A DNA stretch of 64,000 nt from Halocaridina rubra (lineage: Eukaryota; Arthropoda; Malacostraca; Decapoda; Atyidae), in contig JAXCGZ010020832.1 in assembly GCA_037179515.1 (NCBI GenBank), positions 87,501 to 151,500 of the forward strand. Direction: 5' to 3'. The first letter of the stretch is position 1; every line of letters starts with the position of its first letter. The notes below the pieces were generated by a model that saw only the letters and a list, made by a program, of their open reading frames with translations, had not been told where the DNA came from and searched no databases. Position numbers and translations under genes: made by a program. Positions 1-13,132 of the stretch are shown piece after piece.

Positions 1-176
1 ATCTGCGACTCTGAGGCAGCAGGTCGAGGGTTCGCACCACATCACGGACTGAGGTTAGTAAGGGCATACACTCAGGGTTACGATTACATCTGCCAAAACA
101 AGTCCTTCGTAAGAAGGCAGCCATCCTAGCCCTTAGTAGGAAAGGGAGTTCGTGACGTAAAACCGAATCCATCCAA
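1..176 (+). repeat. tRNA-derived SINE, family A (5' end cut by window edge)
   Basis: The copy contains the RNA polymerase III B-box-like stretch GTCGAGGGTTCG, followed by the family core (AAACAAGTCCTTCG..AAGAAGGC, then CTAGCCCTTAGTAGG) and the terminal GACGTAAAACCGAATC. The same order is seen at 12736-12936, 14832-15026 and, reversed, at 22479-22668. The A-box half lies outside the window. Confidence 0.75.
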
Positions 177-276
177 TCGTTAAGATAAACCACCATAATG
201 TCTACGGCAACGCTAACACATCTCATATAAATACAAGAATATGTATTCCTTACCTAATTGAATCTTCTCTTATAAA

Positions 277-553
277 GTTTGATATGTTTCTATTCAAAAT
301 ACTATAGAAATTCCCTTTTTTTCAAGATATGTAATACTGACTGCATCAACAAGGAGTGCCTTTGTTGTTGTTTTTTCTCCATTATACAGTACGGGAACTG
401 AATCTTGGCCTAAGTGGGCCTTCTTACATCCAATTTGATATGTTTCTGTCCAAAATACTATGAAAATTCCTTGTTTTCAAGATATGTAGAGATCCCTGCA
501 TTAGCTAGGAGTGCGTTTTATCATTTTTATTTAATTTTTCAGTACGGAAACCA
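277..553 (+). repeat. Tandem duplication of an intron end including the splice acceptor
   Basis: Two diverged copies of about 155 bp lie side by side: 277-402 and 433-553. Both begin TTTGATATGTTTCT and both end with a pyrimidine tract and CAG followed by TACGG. The second copy supplies the acceptor of the CUB exon at 543. The first copy (CAG at 387-389) is a decoy acceptor with no CUB-like coding after it. Confidence 0.65.
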
Positions 554-3500
554 ACTGGCTCATGGTTACTGCGGTACATCCATCCCACATCATCTCACAT
601 CAGCCACTAATGCTGTCGAACTTCGTTTTATCAGTGATGAAAGGACCGTTGCTTCTGGTTTTAGACTTCACTATTCCATTGGCAGTAAGTTGACAGGGAA
701 TAAAAATATTATTTCTGTAAAGATCATTTTTAGAATGTATATGATATATTTTTTTTATCCTTGTGAAGAGTAAAACCAGACCTATGTTGTACCTGGGGTC
801 ATTTAACCATTAGTTAATTATTGGCACTATTGCTGCCACTTTCACATTTATTGGCATGATAAGTGAGAGAGCCATTTTTTTCATTATTGACGAAGGATGA
901 TCTTAACATAATTATTCAGTCATACTATACCTACATCATATCCATCAAGTCATAATAACTCCTTTGGTTCAAGTATTTGGGATCAACAGTAGCAGAGGAT
1001 GGTGACCTAGAATCAGATATAACCCACAGAATACAAGCGGGATGGAAGAACTAGAAGAAAGTGTCTGGGGTGCTGTGTGACAGGAGAATAGGGATTAAGT
1101 TGAGGGATAAAGCGCATAGGACAGTTGTGAGACCTGCGATGATGTATTGAGCAGAGACATGGGCAATTAAGAAGACACAAGATAAAAAACTGAATGTGGC
1201 AGAGATAAGGATGTTGAGATGGATGTGTGGGGTGACAAGAAGCTATAGGATCAAAAACGAGGTAATTAGAGGTACCTCAAAAGTTAGAGAAATATCAGAT
1301 AAGATACAAGAAAGTAGACTAAGAGGGTATGGTCATGTCGTTAGGAGGGATGAACAGTATGTTGGAAGGAGGGTGATGGAAATGGATATACAGGGTAGGA
1401 GAGGGAGGGGGAGACCAAAGCGTAGGTGTATGGATTGCATCAATGACGACTGAGGTTTAAAGGTTTGTTGGGTGATGGGGTATGGGACAGGAACATATGG
1501 AGAACACTGGCCAGAAACATCGACCCCACATAAAAGTGGGAAAAGATGTAGACGAAGAAGAAGAAGATTTTTATTTATTATCGTTATGTTTTTCTTATAA
1601 ATAAATTTTGGTGTTTACAGAATAAAGCATTCTCTTGTGTATTCAGTAAGGGGTGCTATGCTTAAAACTCCCCTTCCCACATCAATTTCTAAGTCTTTGA
1701 TGTATGTTGAACTTTTCTCTTGAACTCTCTATATCTTTAGTATTTTTTTTATTTATTCATATCTTTTATTAACCTGTAAAGTAACTTTTCAGCCTTTTAC
1801 TATCTCCATATTTATATATGAGTGCCATAATGAGTATTACATCAGCAATATCTGGCACTGCTAGTCCCCACCCCACCATACACAAGGCAACTTGTGTAAT
1901 AGGTTTTACGCCATGGACTCCCTATTTTAGTAAGGGCTAGAACAGTGTCATCTTGCAAAAGACTTTGGTTTTGACAGGTGGGATCATTACCCTGAGTGAA
2001 TACCCTTTCTAACCTTAGACCGTAGTGGACCACGAACCTTCGACCTGACGACTCAAAGTCATGAGCGGTGCCACTTTGCAACAGTGACAGGGAAACTTGA
2101 GTGACTTAGAATATTACCTCAAGAGAAGGTAAACTTATATAGAACACACTGCTCATTTTTGTGCAGGACAATATAATGTTCATCCGTATTTCCTTTAAAT
2201 TATAGATTGCAATAGAACATTCAACGGCTCTTCTGGAAGTATTCAAAACTCTGGATCAAGAAGCAGCTGTTTCTCCACAATAGCCGCCCCTGAAGGATCA
2301 TTCATCAATATTTATTTCAATAATTTTTACATAAGAAACGGGGACAGCGAATGCGGTACCAATGCCATGAAGGTAAAGACTGAGGAAGTTGTCTTACTAT
2401 TCATGTCATACATGCTTATTGCAAAAATATTTGTGTATCAACATGACATCAAATCCTACAGGGTTGTCACAGCTGATCAGAGGAGGGGAGGCAGCTGTGT
2501 TTCATCAGGCCATGCCTATCATCATCCATTTACATCCAGTTTTGAAATTAAAACTAATATTAGGGAGGATGTGATTGCAGGCCATTAGCTTCCCCATCCC
2601 TTTTAGTTTACTCTTATGATTGTTAAGGAATTCGTGTGAGGTATTCTCATACTTTTATTAATCTACATGCACATTACTGTAGTTCTGTTGTATAGTGAAG
2701 CTGAATTAGCTTTCACTTTGCTAAATACTGCTTTGTTCAACGCTATTTCCTTAGATGAACTTTTTTTTTCAGTAGTACAACCACATGCAAAGTTCAGCTG
2801 TATCTCTTCACTGATTTTGTTTGTCGTTTTATATGTCACAAAGTGAAGAAGGAAGGAGGATATGATTGCAGGCCATTATCTTCCCCATCCCTTTTGGTTT
2901 ACTCTTATGATTGTTAAGGAATTCGTGTGAGGTATTCTCATACTTTCATTAATCTACATGCACATTACTGTAGATCTGTTGCATAGTAAAGCTGAATTAG
3001 CTTTCACTTTGCTAAATACTGCTTTGTTCAATACTATTTCCTTAGGTGAACTATATTTTTTTCAATAGTACAACCACATGCTGTACCTCAGCTGTACCTC
3101 CTCACTGATTTTGTTTGTCGTTTTATATGTCACTGCTAATCCCCATTTGAGTGGGGATGAACACAGACAAGTCAGAGCTGGGGAATTAAGACAGGATGCC
3201 CTCCCTAATGCCCGCGATGGTCTTAAGCACGATTTGTTATTACTATAGTCGAGCACTTTGAGCACTGCACTCCTGCGATCCTGCCTCATTGATCTCATAC
3301 TGAAGCTACCCATTGAATCACCAAGTTAGCTGGAGGCCGTGATGAAAACCAGTTGATTTATTAAGTTCATTTTTTGCCGGTATATTATCTCCAAAGCTTT
3401 ATTCTTTTACTCGATCATCGAGTGTTTCACTTTCTTCAGATATATGCGGGTACAGAGGCAACTGGTGAGCCAGTAATGATTGCTTGTGGTTGGAGAAGAC

Positions 3501-5078
3501 CAAATCCTGTCTTTTCAACGGGGAATGCCTTGTTTATCTCCTACACTCCAAGACAGTATGGGAGGTTTTCACTGACTTACTCAACATCAACCCAAGGTAC
3601 CACTACATTATTTTTTCTTATACATATTTTCTCTTTTCTCTTTTAGGGAGTGAAGCTGCAGATATATATGATATGAAGCTCATGGTCAAATCTTTGGTGT
3701 ATATTCTGATTCTATTACTGTGTGTATTTGTATGTTGTTTGCAGCCGGTGGATGTGGAGGGTCATTATACGTTGATAGGAGAGCGACCCTCACAAGTCCA
3801 GGTTATCCAGGACCAGCGGCTACAGGACTCGATTGCATGTTTACGATTGCTGTTACTCCAAGCAAGCATGTTGCTCTGCGTTTCCAAGGTGACATAAATT
3901 ACTGATAGAAAGCTTGAATATAAAAATCAAGACATTAACCTAAAAAAAGATGGAAGTAAGAGGCCAGATACTCTTGATGCAATGCAACGAAACAAACTGG
4001 TTAAAAGATTGGTAAATGTCAAAACCTCTTTTTGACGGAAAAGCTATTTACTATTTTTTTTATTTGTTTAACTATAGACACTGACTTCGGTGGACCAGAC
4101 AGCTGTAATTCAACGTTTCTGGAAGTTTATGATATCAATCCCTCTGGCCAGTCTGTGCTGTTCAACACGATTTGTGGCATGGTTAGTATCTAAAAGAGTT
4201 TCATCTAATTTGCACTCTTGAAATGATACTTTCCTTCTTTTCAAACACATTGTTTTCAGTGACACTTCAGAGGAACAAGGAGATTTGTATCTCTTTACTT
4301 CTAGAAAGGCGAGAGGGCTTTAGGAATCTTTAACTATCCGTAGGGTGTAATTACTTTATGCTAACTTCTTAATCATTTCTCCTCAGTGTCTTTAGGGTTC
4401 TGTGTATTTTAGTATGCTTTGGCCCTTAAACATTATATATACTGGGAGCATGATATTTTGTACACACATATTCTCTTATTTACAACCTCTCTAGGATGAA
4501 TTAATTCCTCATCCCACAGTAAATTTTACCAATGACAAACACTGACAAACAAGTTATATTCTTTGTCTTCACAGGAAAATGTGGCCCCTCATTTAGCTCC
4601 CAGTTATCGTATGGCTCTGCGATATGTAACAGGTGGTAACAACCAGACTGGGCAAGGTTGGAGTGTTACCATAAGACCAGCAATACCCCACGAAAGCACA
4701 GGTAAGGCTTTGATTTAGAGATGGTCTTGAAGTTTTCATGGACATAAATACCCACGAATACATAGTCATATACCCCACATAAGCTGAAATAAGTTACCCA
4801 GTCACTATTATGTCTGACTGACAGAGTATTTGTGGTATTAGAAAATAAAGTATCACTTTAAAAATCCTCTTGACTCATTATGTTGTCATTACTCTATTAA
4901 AATTACTTGTAAATTGTGTGGATCAGTTGTGCAGGAGGTCATGCTATTTAAAGCCATCACGATAGTAAGAATTTTTATCAAGGTCCGTGTTTAAGTGTCT
5001 ATATTAAAGCTGATATTTTTATATTCTCTTACAGTTTTTGACCAGTCAACAACTAGAGAACAAGAAATTACGAATTAG
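543..5078 (+). CDS. Secreted CUB-domain protein, 3' part (7 exons in window)
   Basis: Exons 543-684, 2206-2372, 3440-3596, 3745-3888, 4078-4181, 4575-4701 and 5035-5078 (stop TAG) join in unbroken phase with GT..AG introns. The first exon is the end of a CUB domain: GYCGTS, then a VELRFISDE strand and GFRLHYS. Exons 2-3 form a full CUB domain (NCNRTFNGSSGSI, CFSTIAAPEG, FSTGNALFISY, RFSLTYS). Exons 4-6 form another, opening with CGGSLYV and TLTSPGYPG and closing with GWSVTIRP. A short tail (VFDQSTTREQEITN) follows. CUB domains are extracellular beta-sandwiches that bind proteins or glycans. No protease or membrane segment appears at this end, so the product is probably secreted. The 5' part, including any signal peptide and other domains, is outside the window. 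The role is unknown. A CUB-protease gene lies on the other strand, but the two proteins end differently and no functional link can be shown. Confidence 0.85.
968..1560 (+). pseudogene. RTE-type LINE reverse transcriptase C-terminal remnant
   Basis: The fragment lies in an intron of the CUB gene. Translation shows the known 3' end of arthropod RTE/BovB-like ORFs: FKYLGSTVAEDG near 968, then RMLRWMCGVTR, RGYGHVVRRDEQYVGRR and GRRGRGRPKRR, ending at TGA 1451. At least two in-frame stops (near 1050 and 1148) interrupt it, so it is dead. The 3' end runs into a short GAA-rich tail (1545-1565). It is 5'-truncated, as is usual for LINE insertions. Confidence 0.8.
1876..2090 (-). repeat. Degenerate SINE family A copy
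   Basis: On the minus strand this follows the family A order (B-box-like region near 2040, TAGCCCTT core near 1930, GTAAAACC end near 1900) with many substitutions. It is an old copy, in an intron of the CUB gene. Confidence 0.6.
2565..3132 (+). repeat. Direct tandem duplication, about 290 bp unit
   Basis: The segment starting GATTGCAGGCCATTA (2573) repeats from about 2860 at more than 90 per cent identity by eye, through TTTTGTTTGTCGTTTTATATG (2813 and 3106). It is intronic in the CUB gene. The second copy runs directly into a SINE family B sequence at 3130. Confidence 0.8.
3126..3270 (-). repeat. SINE family B fragment
   Basis: Reverse-strand family B copy: CCCCATTTGAGTGGGGATG, then AGCTGGGGAATTAAG, GGATGCCCTCCCTAA, and a degenerate tRNA-like head to about 3270. 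It lies in the intron just before the 3440 exon. Confidence 0.6.
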
Positions 5079-5904
5079 ATTTTACTGAAGTGAAAGAGGT
5101 CGTTGCAGATACAAAAAAAGGAAAAATAATTTATTGGACTAGAGGATAAGCAAAAGCAACACTACTTTCTGAAATTGAATCACATGTTGGAAAAATTGAT
5201 GCATTTTTTATATGTACTTGTTTTCTAATAGCAATTATAGATAAAAGCAAAGTTGTATAGAGGTCATTGCTTCGCACACCACAGCAATGAAGATGAAATA
5301 TCTTTATATCGAAAAGTGTATTTTCTGTGAACTACTGTATATCTAAATCGTATCTTCATCACGTCAGTTTTATTAGAAGAGAATATATATGTAAATATCT
5401 ATTGAAGCCACAAGTTCTGTTTATGAAGATGCCAATGTTGACTACATTACTGTTTTTCACCTTCACAGAACAAGTCAGAAAGGTATACTGCCTCTTCCTG
5501 CTTACTGTTTATTCAATCATTTTTATGTGTTACATTCATTAAAGAAATTCCCATTCAGTGTCATTATTGATAGTGCTAGTGCTAGAGCTTCAGTAATTGT
5601 TTTCTTTGAAATGTATGATTCATGGTGTTTTATACTCTTCCAGTATCCCAAAAGACTCAAAATTCCCTGTGCATAAGCTCTGTGTTAAACTGCCTTAATA
5701 ATAGGGTTAAACAGAACTTAATAATGTCCCTATCACCCTTATATCTAAATTACCATTCTTTCTTATCTATTTTTATGCTAGTCATCCTGGTTTTTTTTTA
5801 AACATAGTACCACATTATTTATATAATAGGCAGTTACTTGTAAGTGAGCATAGTTGCGTATTGGTGAGAATACGCAACTCGTGAGGTGGCATACCTGTGA
5901 TCGA

Positions 5905-6006
5905 GTTTACCGATGTGCATAAGGAATGGCATTCAGATTTAATTCTCAAGCTCCGGTCTGTCTGTGCTCATCAACATAATGGGGATTATTAGTGACACAT
6001 AAAATG
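5905..6006 (+). repeat. SINE family B 3' fragment
   Basis: Plus-strand copy with AAGGAATGGCATTCAGATTTA, CTCCGGTCTGTCTGTG and the terminal ATTAGTGACACATAAAA, matching the 3' parts of the copies at 13875 and 14365. It ends right at the TAA used as target by the MITE at 6010. Confidence 0.55.
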
Positions 6007-6009
6007 TAA

Positions 6010-6254
6010 GGCCGCTTTTATACCTAAGTGGCACATTGTGCATGGCATGCCAGTTGAAAACAAACATTCATTAATATATATAACCTTGCAAACAGAAGTG
6101 GCATGACACGTCCCATGTGACACTTGCGACGCAAGTCGCATGTGACACATGGGACGTGTCATGCCACTTCTGTGTGAAAGGTTTCATATATTTCCGATAT
6201 TCGTTTTCAACTGGCATGCCATGTGCAATTTGCCACTTTGGTGTGAAAGCGTCC
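6010..6254. mobile_element. Foldback MITE with TAA target duplication (PIF/Harbinger-like)
   Basis: The element is 245 bp and largely palindromic. The ends GGCCGCTTTTATACC and (reverse) GGACGCTTTCACACC are terminal inverted repeats that continue inward through GGCATGCC to a centre near 6133 (TTGCGACGCAA). TAA occurs at both flanks (6007-6009 and 6255-6257). TIR-bounded elements with 3-bp TAA-like duplications are characteristic of PIF/Harbinger. It has no coding capacity. Confidence 0.75.
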
Positions 6255-6885
6255 TAAACTACACAGTTAGTATGTGAGCCCATGGTCAGAATGGAAACCA
6301 CATTTCTTTTTCCATACAATTTTTTTTATGTTACATGGATATGAATTGACATTTAACTCAACTCTAGTACTTAATCTATTTGTATATTTGAGATTCCAAT
6401 AAAAACAGTTTACATTATATTTTGGTTTTCTATGATTTCAGATACTTCTAGAGAATCAGTAATTAATTAAATTGCATTTATGGAGATCAAGTGATAAACG
6501 GAAAGATGATTTGTGCATGCAGATAATGTCTATTTAAGTGTTTGTCCTTTGTTTTTCTAGTGAAATAAGTGTTTGTCCCTTATTTTTTATTAAGAGATAA
6601 GTTTGTCCATTATTTTTCTAAGGAAATTAGTGTTTGTTTTTTGTTTTTCTTGTGATGTATTAGATACTGTTCTCCTCCTCGTGGTTTATGTGTTCATTAT
6701 GTAAGAATTGGAAAATTATGTAGACTTTTTTGCCTTTTTGCTATATGTCATATGTACTTTCATGCCCTTTTTGACAGAAGAACTGACTCAAATTTTGTTC
6801 CTTCCAAAGAACAACTGACGAAAGTGTTTATTATTGTTTCAACAATATTTAATCCAAAAGAAGTCAGAGGCTAGCTATTTAAACA

Positions 6886-6891
6886 TTTATT
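6886..6891 (-). terminator. Candidate polyadenylation signal of the acidic-protein gene
   Basis: AATAAA on the minus strand, about 545 bp after the stop codon at 7436. It is the clearest hexamer I found between that gene and the convergent CUB gene. Confidence 0.4.
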
Positions 6892-7244
6892 AACTTCAAA
6901 GGCAAAACAAAATAAAGCTAAAATTACACGCAAAACACAAACATTATGAATCTTTTGACATCCAGTCACTGTGTTTTTATCAGTGCATATGATTCACAGG
7001 ACTATTTTCGAAAGTCAAAAGAATCACGAAAAGATTCATAGCAGTATAAAACTGAATTCTAAGGAACATTAAGTACATACCGCAGGAACACAATTAGACA
7101 CACATGCACACATACACCCAACGTACATACTACAGAGAGAGAGAGAGAGAGAGAGAATCATCATAAAATATGAAGTAAGGTGGTAAAAGTCTATTTGTAA
7201 GTCAATGCAAGTAATAAGAGCATTCGAGGAACAAACGAATCATA

Positions 7245-7365
7245 TTAGGATAAGTAACCCCAGAACCCCTTGTAAAGTCAAATTACCCCTCAAATTGCTA
7301 GGTTAGGTAACTCGCCTTGTAAACATAAATAACCTTAGAGCACTCTGGGGTTACTCTTCTTTACA
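7245..7365. mobile_element. Small foldback element with TTAGG-like core
   Basis: AAGTAACCCCAGAAC at the left is matched by GAGTAACCCCAGAG read from the right end on the other strand. The interior carries AATTGCTAGGTTAGGTAA. Related structures occur at 13345-13522 and 20200-20350. It falls in the 3' UTR region of the acidic-protein gene. Confidence 0.5.
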
Positions 7366-7435
7366 TGATACTAACAAGCATTGTAATAATAAAACAATAA
7401 TATAACAACATGTTGTGGTAATTAGTATTGACCAT

Positions 7436-7983
7436 TCATCTCGTGAAAAACTCGTCAATTACATCTAAGACTGGATTCGAGCTCTCCTCGTCGTCGTCAT
7501 AGTCTTCATCGTCTTCATCATCATCACCACCACCACAGCCACCACCTTCTTCATCATCATCATCTTCGTCGTCATAGTCTTCATCTTCGTCTTCGTAATC
7601 GTCGTCGTCATCATCTTCGTCGTCGTAGTCGTCATAATCATGATCTTTTGGATAATCGACCAACATGTCCATTTTATTGATTTTTTCTCTGTATTTCTTC
7701 GCAGCGTCTTCTACATTGTGTTGGCTAAATTCCTGAAATTATCGTAACACATAAAATATATCAATATGTGATATCATGATACATATTAATATGTATTACT
7801 ATCAATGCTCTGCCGTTGCTGGCGGAGCTTGATATGGCTTTGGTTCATATACAGCCTTAAACATTTTGATGGTTTGGGCCTGTTGGGAAATAAACAGGAC
7901 TAGACTTTGGAATTATAAAAACATATATAATGATCTGAAAATTGATACCTAACTTTCCATCTGTCTATCTATTTTTCTATCTA

Positions 7984-8079
<96 letters not shown>

Positions 8080-9559
8080 AAAAGAACAACAGATTCTCAC
8101 TTTGACTTCATCCAGATAATCTGCATTTGGCATGCTTGAAGGTGGTAGCTGAGCTGCGATTGTTCCGCTTATAAATATTGCTACCCAAAACCTGTAAAAT
8201 ATTTTAACAGTTAATGAACGAAGCAATGTTTTCTGTTTTTAGAGATAATAATAATAATAATAATAATAATAATTTATACATTTAATTAAGGAGCCAAATC
8301 GAAATCAAGACACTTTTGAGACCGTGGGACGGCATCAAACCCTACTTATCTATTCCTTACTCTCAGCTGTTTTCCGAAAAGAAAGGATTCGGGAAGAAAA
8401 TTCCTAGCTCCTACCTCATTCAAGGGTTATTTAGTCTATCTACCATAATCCCCCTTATAAGGGAAATGGCTGAGTCAAAGCAAAAAAGGTCTCTGTGGCA
8501 GGAAAATATTAAGCAGGGGATTCCAAGTCCCTTCGCTCCGCCCCATTTAGTTAACTTTTACGTCACGCAAGGGAACACAGAGGAGGTATTCTTTGCCCCC
8601 CTCCCTCCCGGGGAATATTTATACCTTTTTCACAGGTCATACATAATAATAATCCATGAACCCTGTTCAATCACCTCTGAATTAGTGGGAATTGTGAAAA
8701 ACCTTGTTCATTTCTTCACAATTCTCTCCATGTGTATGTCACATTTCTGTCTGCCATCTCCAACATTACAACTCATTTTTTTATCTTTTAATTTCTTTCT
8801 GTGCAAGTTTGGATTATTTCTTAGCGCCCATTTTATCACTAATATGCATTCTTTAACTCTCTCTTTTTATAAAGGTATTCATTTTTTCTTTATAATTCTA
8901 TCGTACATTTACAATTTTTTTTCCTCCTATTCATATCCCAGCATTTGTTTCTCTTTTAATTTACACCATCATATATTGTATCGAATCATTTCTCTTTGGG
9001 ACTGATGATGCATATTCTGGCTGCTGGTATATAAGATCTCCTGTACAGTTGTTGTTAAAGAGCCCATTGTAAGAATATGGATTTTTTTTTTTCTGTGTAT
9101 AGCCCATCGTAAAGGAGTTGCGTAGCCTATGCCTGAGATTCCAAAAGACAAGGATTCGATTACTGACGAATAGGAACAGTTTGATATATTTAAGAATTAA
9201 TAATAATAATAAAAGCAGTAGTAGTAGTAGTAGTACTAGTAGTGGTGGTAGTAGTAGTAGGAACTACCACATCCTCTATGGAAAGGTTGATAGTGTGAAA
9301 ATTTTCATTAGATCTTACTGATAAAAACTTCAAAAAACAACTGTTTTGGCAATAGATATGATATTATTCTTATACCCACATTTTACATATTAGCTATCGC
9401 AGTATATGTATTTAATACACCAGTTCGATGTGCCAGATATTCGAGAAGTTTGTAATATACAGCATTAATTTAAAGGAGTAATTGGGAAAATTTATTAATA
9501 ACATTCTGTTACTGGAAGGGAGTGCGTTTCAAGGGAGGAGAGGAGTTTTTTGAATCCAT

Positions 9560-9639
<80 letters not shown>

Positions 9640-10030
9640 AAAGTTCCTTTATGGTTTTTAACATGGAGCGGTATTATTATATGGCTGGCTCTAAAACTGG
9701 AGGCCATGATTTGAAGCTTCGTAAGATATCTTCTTTGTAGGATGTAAGGAAGTACTTTTTTTTTTAGTGTAAGAATAGTTGATGATTGGAATTTGCTACG
9801 CGAGGAAGCAGTAAATGCTAACTGCTTTCATAGTTTTAAAGACAAATACCATAGGTACTATTGAGTAAAAAAATTGAATGGATCAGGAGGCGGGGAGATA
9901 CGAGCATATGGCTCTTTCTCGTAAGCACAATTAGGTAAGCACCCACATGCGCGCCCGTGCATACATACACAAGCATTTGTACGGCAAGTACGAAGTTACA
10001 TTAGTAAAAATCTTACCTTAACGAAAACAT
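7436..10030 (-). CDS. Small secreted Asp/Glu-rich acidic protein (4 exons)
   Basis: Exons on the minus strand are 10030-10017 (ATG), 8191-8101, 7879-7853 and 7732-7436 (TGA). All junctions are GT..AG and in phase, giving about 142 residues. Residues 1-18 (MFSLRFWVAIFISGTIAA) are a good signal peptide. Residues 19-64 form a mixed segment with a helix-like region (EDAAKKYREKINK). Residues 74-127 are almost entirely Asp, Glu and Tyr, broken by GGGCGGG at 107-113 with the only Cys near 110. The C terminus is NPVLDVIDEFFTR. I do not recognise a family. Asp-rich secreted proteins in crustaceans often bind calcium in cuticle or gastrolith matrix, but that role is inference from composition alone. 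The acidic stretch is coded by GAC/GAT/GAA triplets and may have grown by triplet expansion. If the donor at 7852 is not used, exon 3 reads on for 17 residues (YEPKPYQAPP) to a TGA at 7802. Exon skipping would also keep frame. Confidence 0.72.
7966..8075. repeat. (TCTA)n/(AT)n microsatellite
   Basis: Imperfect CTAT units (7966-8004) pass into about 70 bp of perfect (AT)n. The array is in an intron of the acidic-protein gene and ends only 25 bp from the exon 2 donor. Confidence 0.95.
8436..8625 (+). repeat. SINE-like family C, most complete plus-strand copy
   Basis: Opens CCATAATCCCCCTTATAAGG, then GGCTGAGTCAAAGC, CCCTTCGCTCCGCCCCATTT, ACGTCACGCAAGGGAACAC and TTTGCCCCCCTCCCT. The same order is found in reverse at 27776-27960, 26560-26720 and 25098-25260. 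I see no convincing polymerase III boxes, so it may be a MITE or an unusual SINE. It lies in intron 1 of the acidic-protein gene. Confidence 0.7.
9206..9260. repeat. (AGT)n/(GGT)n microsatellite and AAT run
   Basis: Interrupted AGT/GTA triplets follow a short AAT run. They sit in intron 1 of the acidic-protein gene. Confidence 0.85.
9562..9634. repeat. (CT)n microsatellite
   Basis: About 73 bp of near-perfect CT repeat, in intron 1 of the acidic-protein gene. Confidence 0.95.
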
Positions 10031-12140
<2,110 letters not shown>

Positions 12141-12141
12141 A

Positions 12142-12187
<46 letters not shown>

Positions 12188-12205
12188 TTATTATTATTAT
12201 TATTA

Positions 12206-12234
12206 AAAAGAAAAAATTACATGTATATACATAT

Positions 12235-12304
<70 letters not shown>

Positions 12305-12608
12305 GCATATAAGAATCAAATTAAAAATACAAAAAAAAAATTAAAAGTTACTGCAATGGACCACATTAGAATATTTTTAAAGGATAGCTTGAGCAATCTA
12401 AATATAATTCGGGCTTCTCCCTTTGAATTAAGAGTGATTCTGCAATTCAAAGGGAGAAGCCCGAATTAAATTTAGATTTCTCAAGCTATCCTTTAAAAAT
12501 ATTCTAATGTGGTCCATTGCAGTAACTTTTAAGCATTTTTTGTATTTTTCATTTGATTCTTATGTGCGTATACATATGGATATGTATATACATGTAATTT
12601 TTTTCTTT
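12206..12608. mobile_element. Long foldback with (AT)n grown inside one arm
   Basis: The arms pair almost throughout. The left arm from AAAGAAAAAATTACATG pairs with the right arm ending CATGTAATTTTTTTCTTT, and the inner halves (TGGACCACATTAGAATATTT; GGGCTTCTCCCTTTGAATT) are near-perfect inverted copies. The loop is about 14 bp (12430-12443). The left arm contains about 66 bp of (AT)n at 12237-12302, where the right arm has only GCGTATACATATGG, so the repeat expanded after the palindrome formed. (ATT)n arrays lie on both sides. Confidence 0.8.
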
Positions 12609-12640
12609 CCATTAATTGTTGTTATTTCTTTGTACATATA

Positions 12641-12642
<2 letters not shown>

Positions 12643-12728
<86 letters not shown>

Positions 12729-12729
12729 C
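12643..12729. repeat. (ATT)n microsatellite
   Basis: Perfect ATT array ending right at the 5' end of a SINE family A copy. A second ATT array (12936-13019) starts at the 3' end of the same SINE. Confidence 0.95.
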
Positions 12730-12735
12730 ATCTTT

Positions 12736-12936
12736 AGTCTCCGTGGCTAAATGGTAGCGTCCGCGACTCTGTGTCGGCAGGTCGAGGGTTCGCGCCCCGT
12801 CACGGACTGAGGTTAGTAAGGGCATACACTCAGGGTAACGATTACATTTCCCAAAACAAGTCCTTCGCAAGAAGGCAGCCGTCCTAGCCCTTAGTAGAAA
12901 AGGGTGTTCGAGACGTAAAACCGAATCAATCAATCA
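12736..12936 (+). repeat. tRNA-derived SINE family A, full-length copy
   Basis: About 200 bp. The A-box-like GTGGCTAAATGGTAGCG and the B-box-like GTCGAGGGTTCGCGCC are spaced as in a tRNA gene. Next come the ACTGAGGTTAGTAAGG core, AAACAAGTCCTTCGCAAG and GACGTAAAACCG, ending in a short ATCA tail. It shows the family's whole structure and lies between two (ATT)n arrays. Confidence 0.85.
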
Positions 12937-12949
12937 TTATTATTATTAC

Positions 12950-13019
<70 letters not shown>
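12937..13019. repeat. (ATT)n microsatellite at a SINE 3' end
   Basis: The SINE tail AATCAATCAATC runs into this array, so the tail may have seeded it. Confidence 0.9.
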
Positions 13020-13132
13020 TATCTACACATCATTGCAAAGTCATTTATTTTTTGCAAGCGTTCATTTCCGATCCATTCATGTATATACGATCTTTATTAA
13101 TTTTAGCTGTAACTAAGTAATTTTTTTCTACG

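Larger units (their letters stand above)
5079..6403 (+). other. Probable 3' UTR of the CUB gene
   Basis: There is no coding signal after the stop at 5078. The best polyadenylation signal I see is AATAAA at 6398-6403. If that site is used, the 3' UTR is about 1.3 kb and carries a SINE fragment and a foldback MITE. Earlier weak signals exist (for example ATTAAA near 5540), so the end is uncertain. Confidence 0.4.

Noticed and set aside
8316..9005. 229-codon plus-strand frame
   Set aside because: Its first third is the family C repeat and the rest is low-complexity Phe/Ser/Tyr from T-rich intron sequence of the acidic gene.
12622..12933. Minus frame with poly-Asn
   Set aside because: Translation of (ATT)n plus SINE family A; the SINE part is non-coding.
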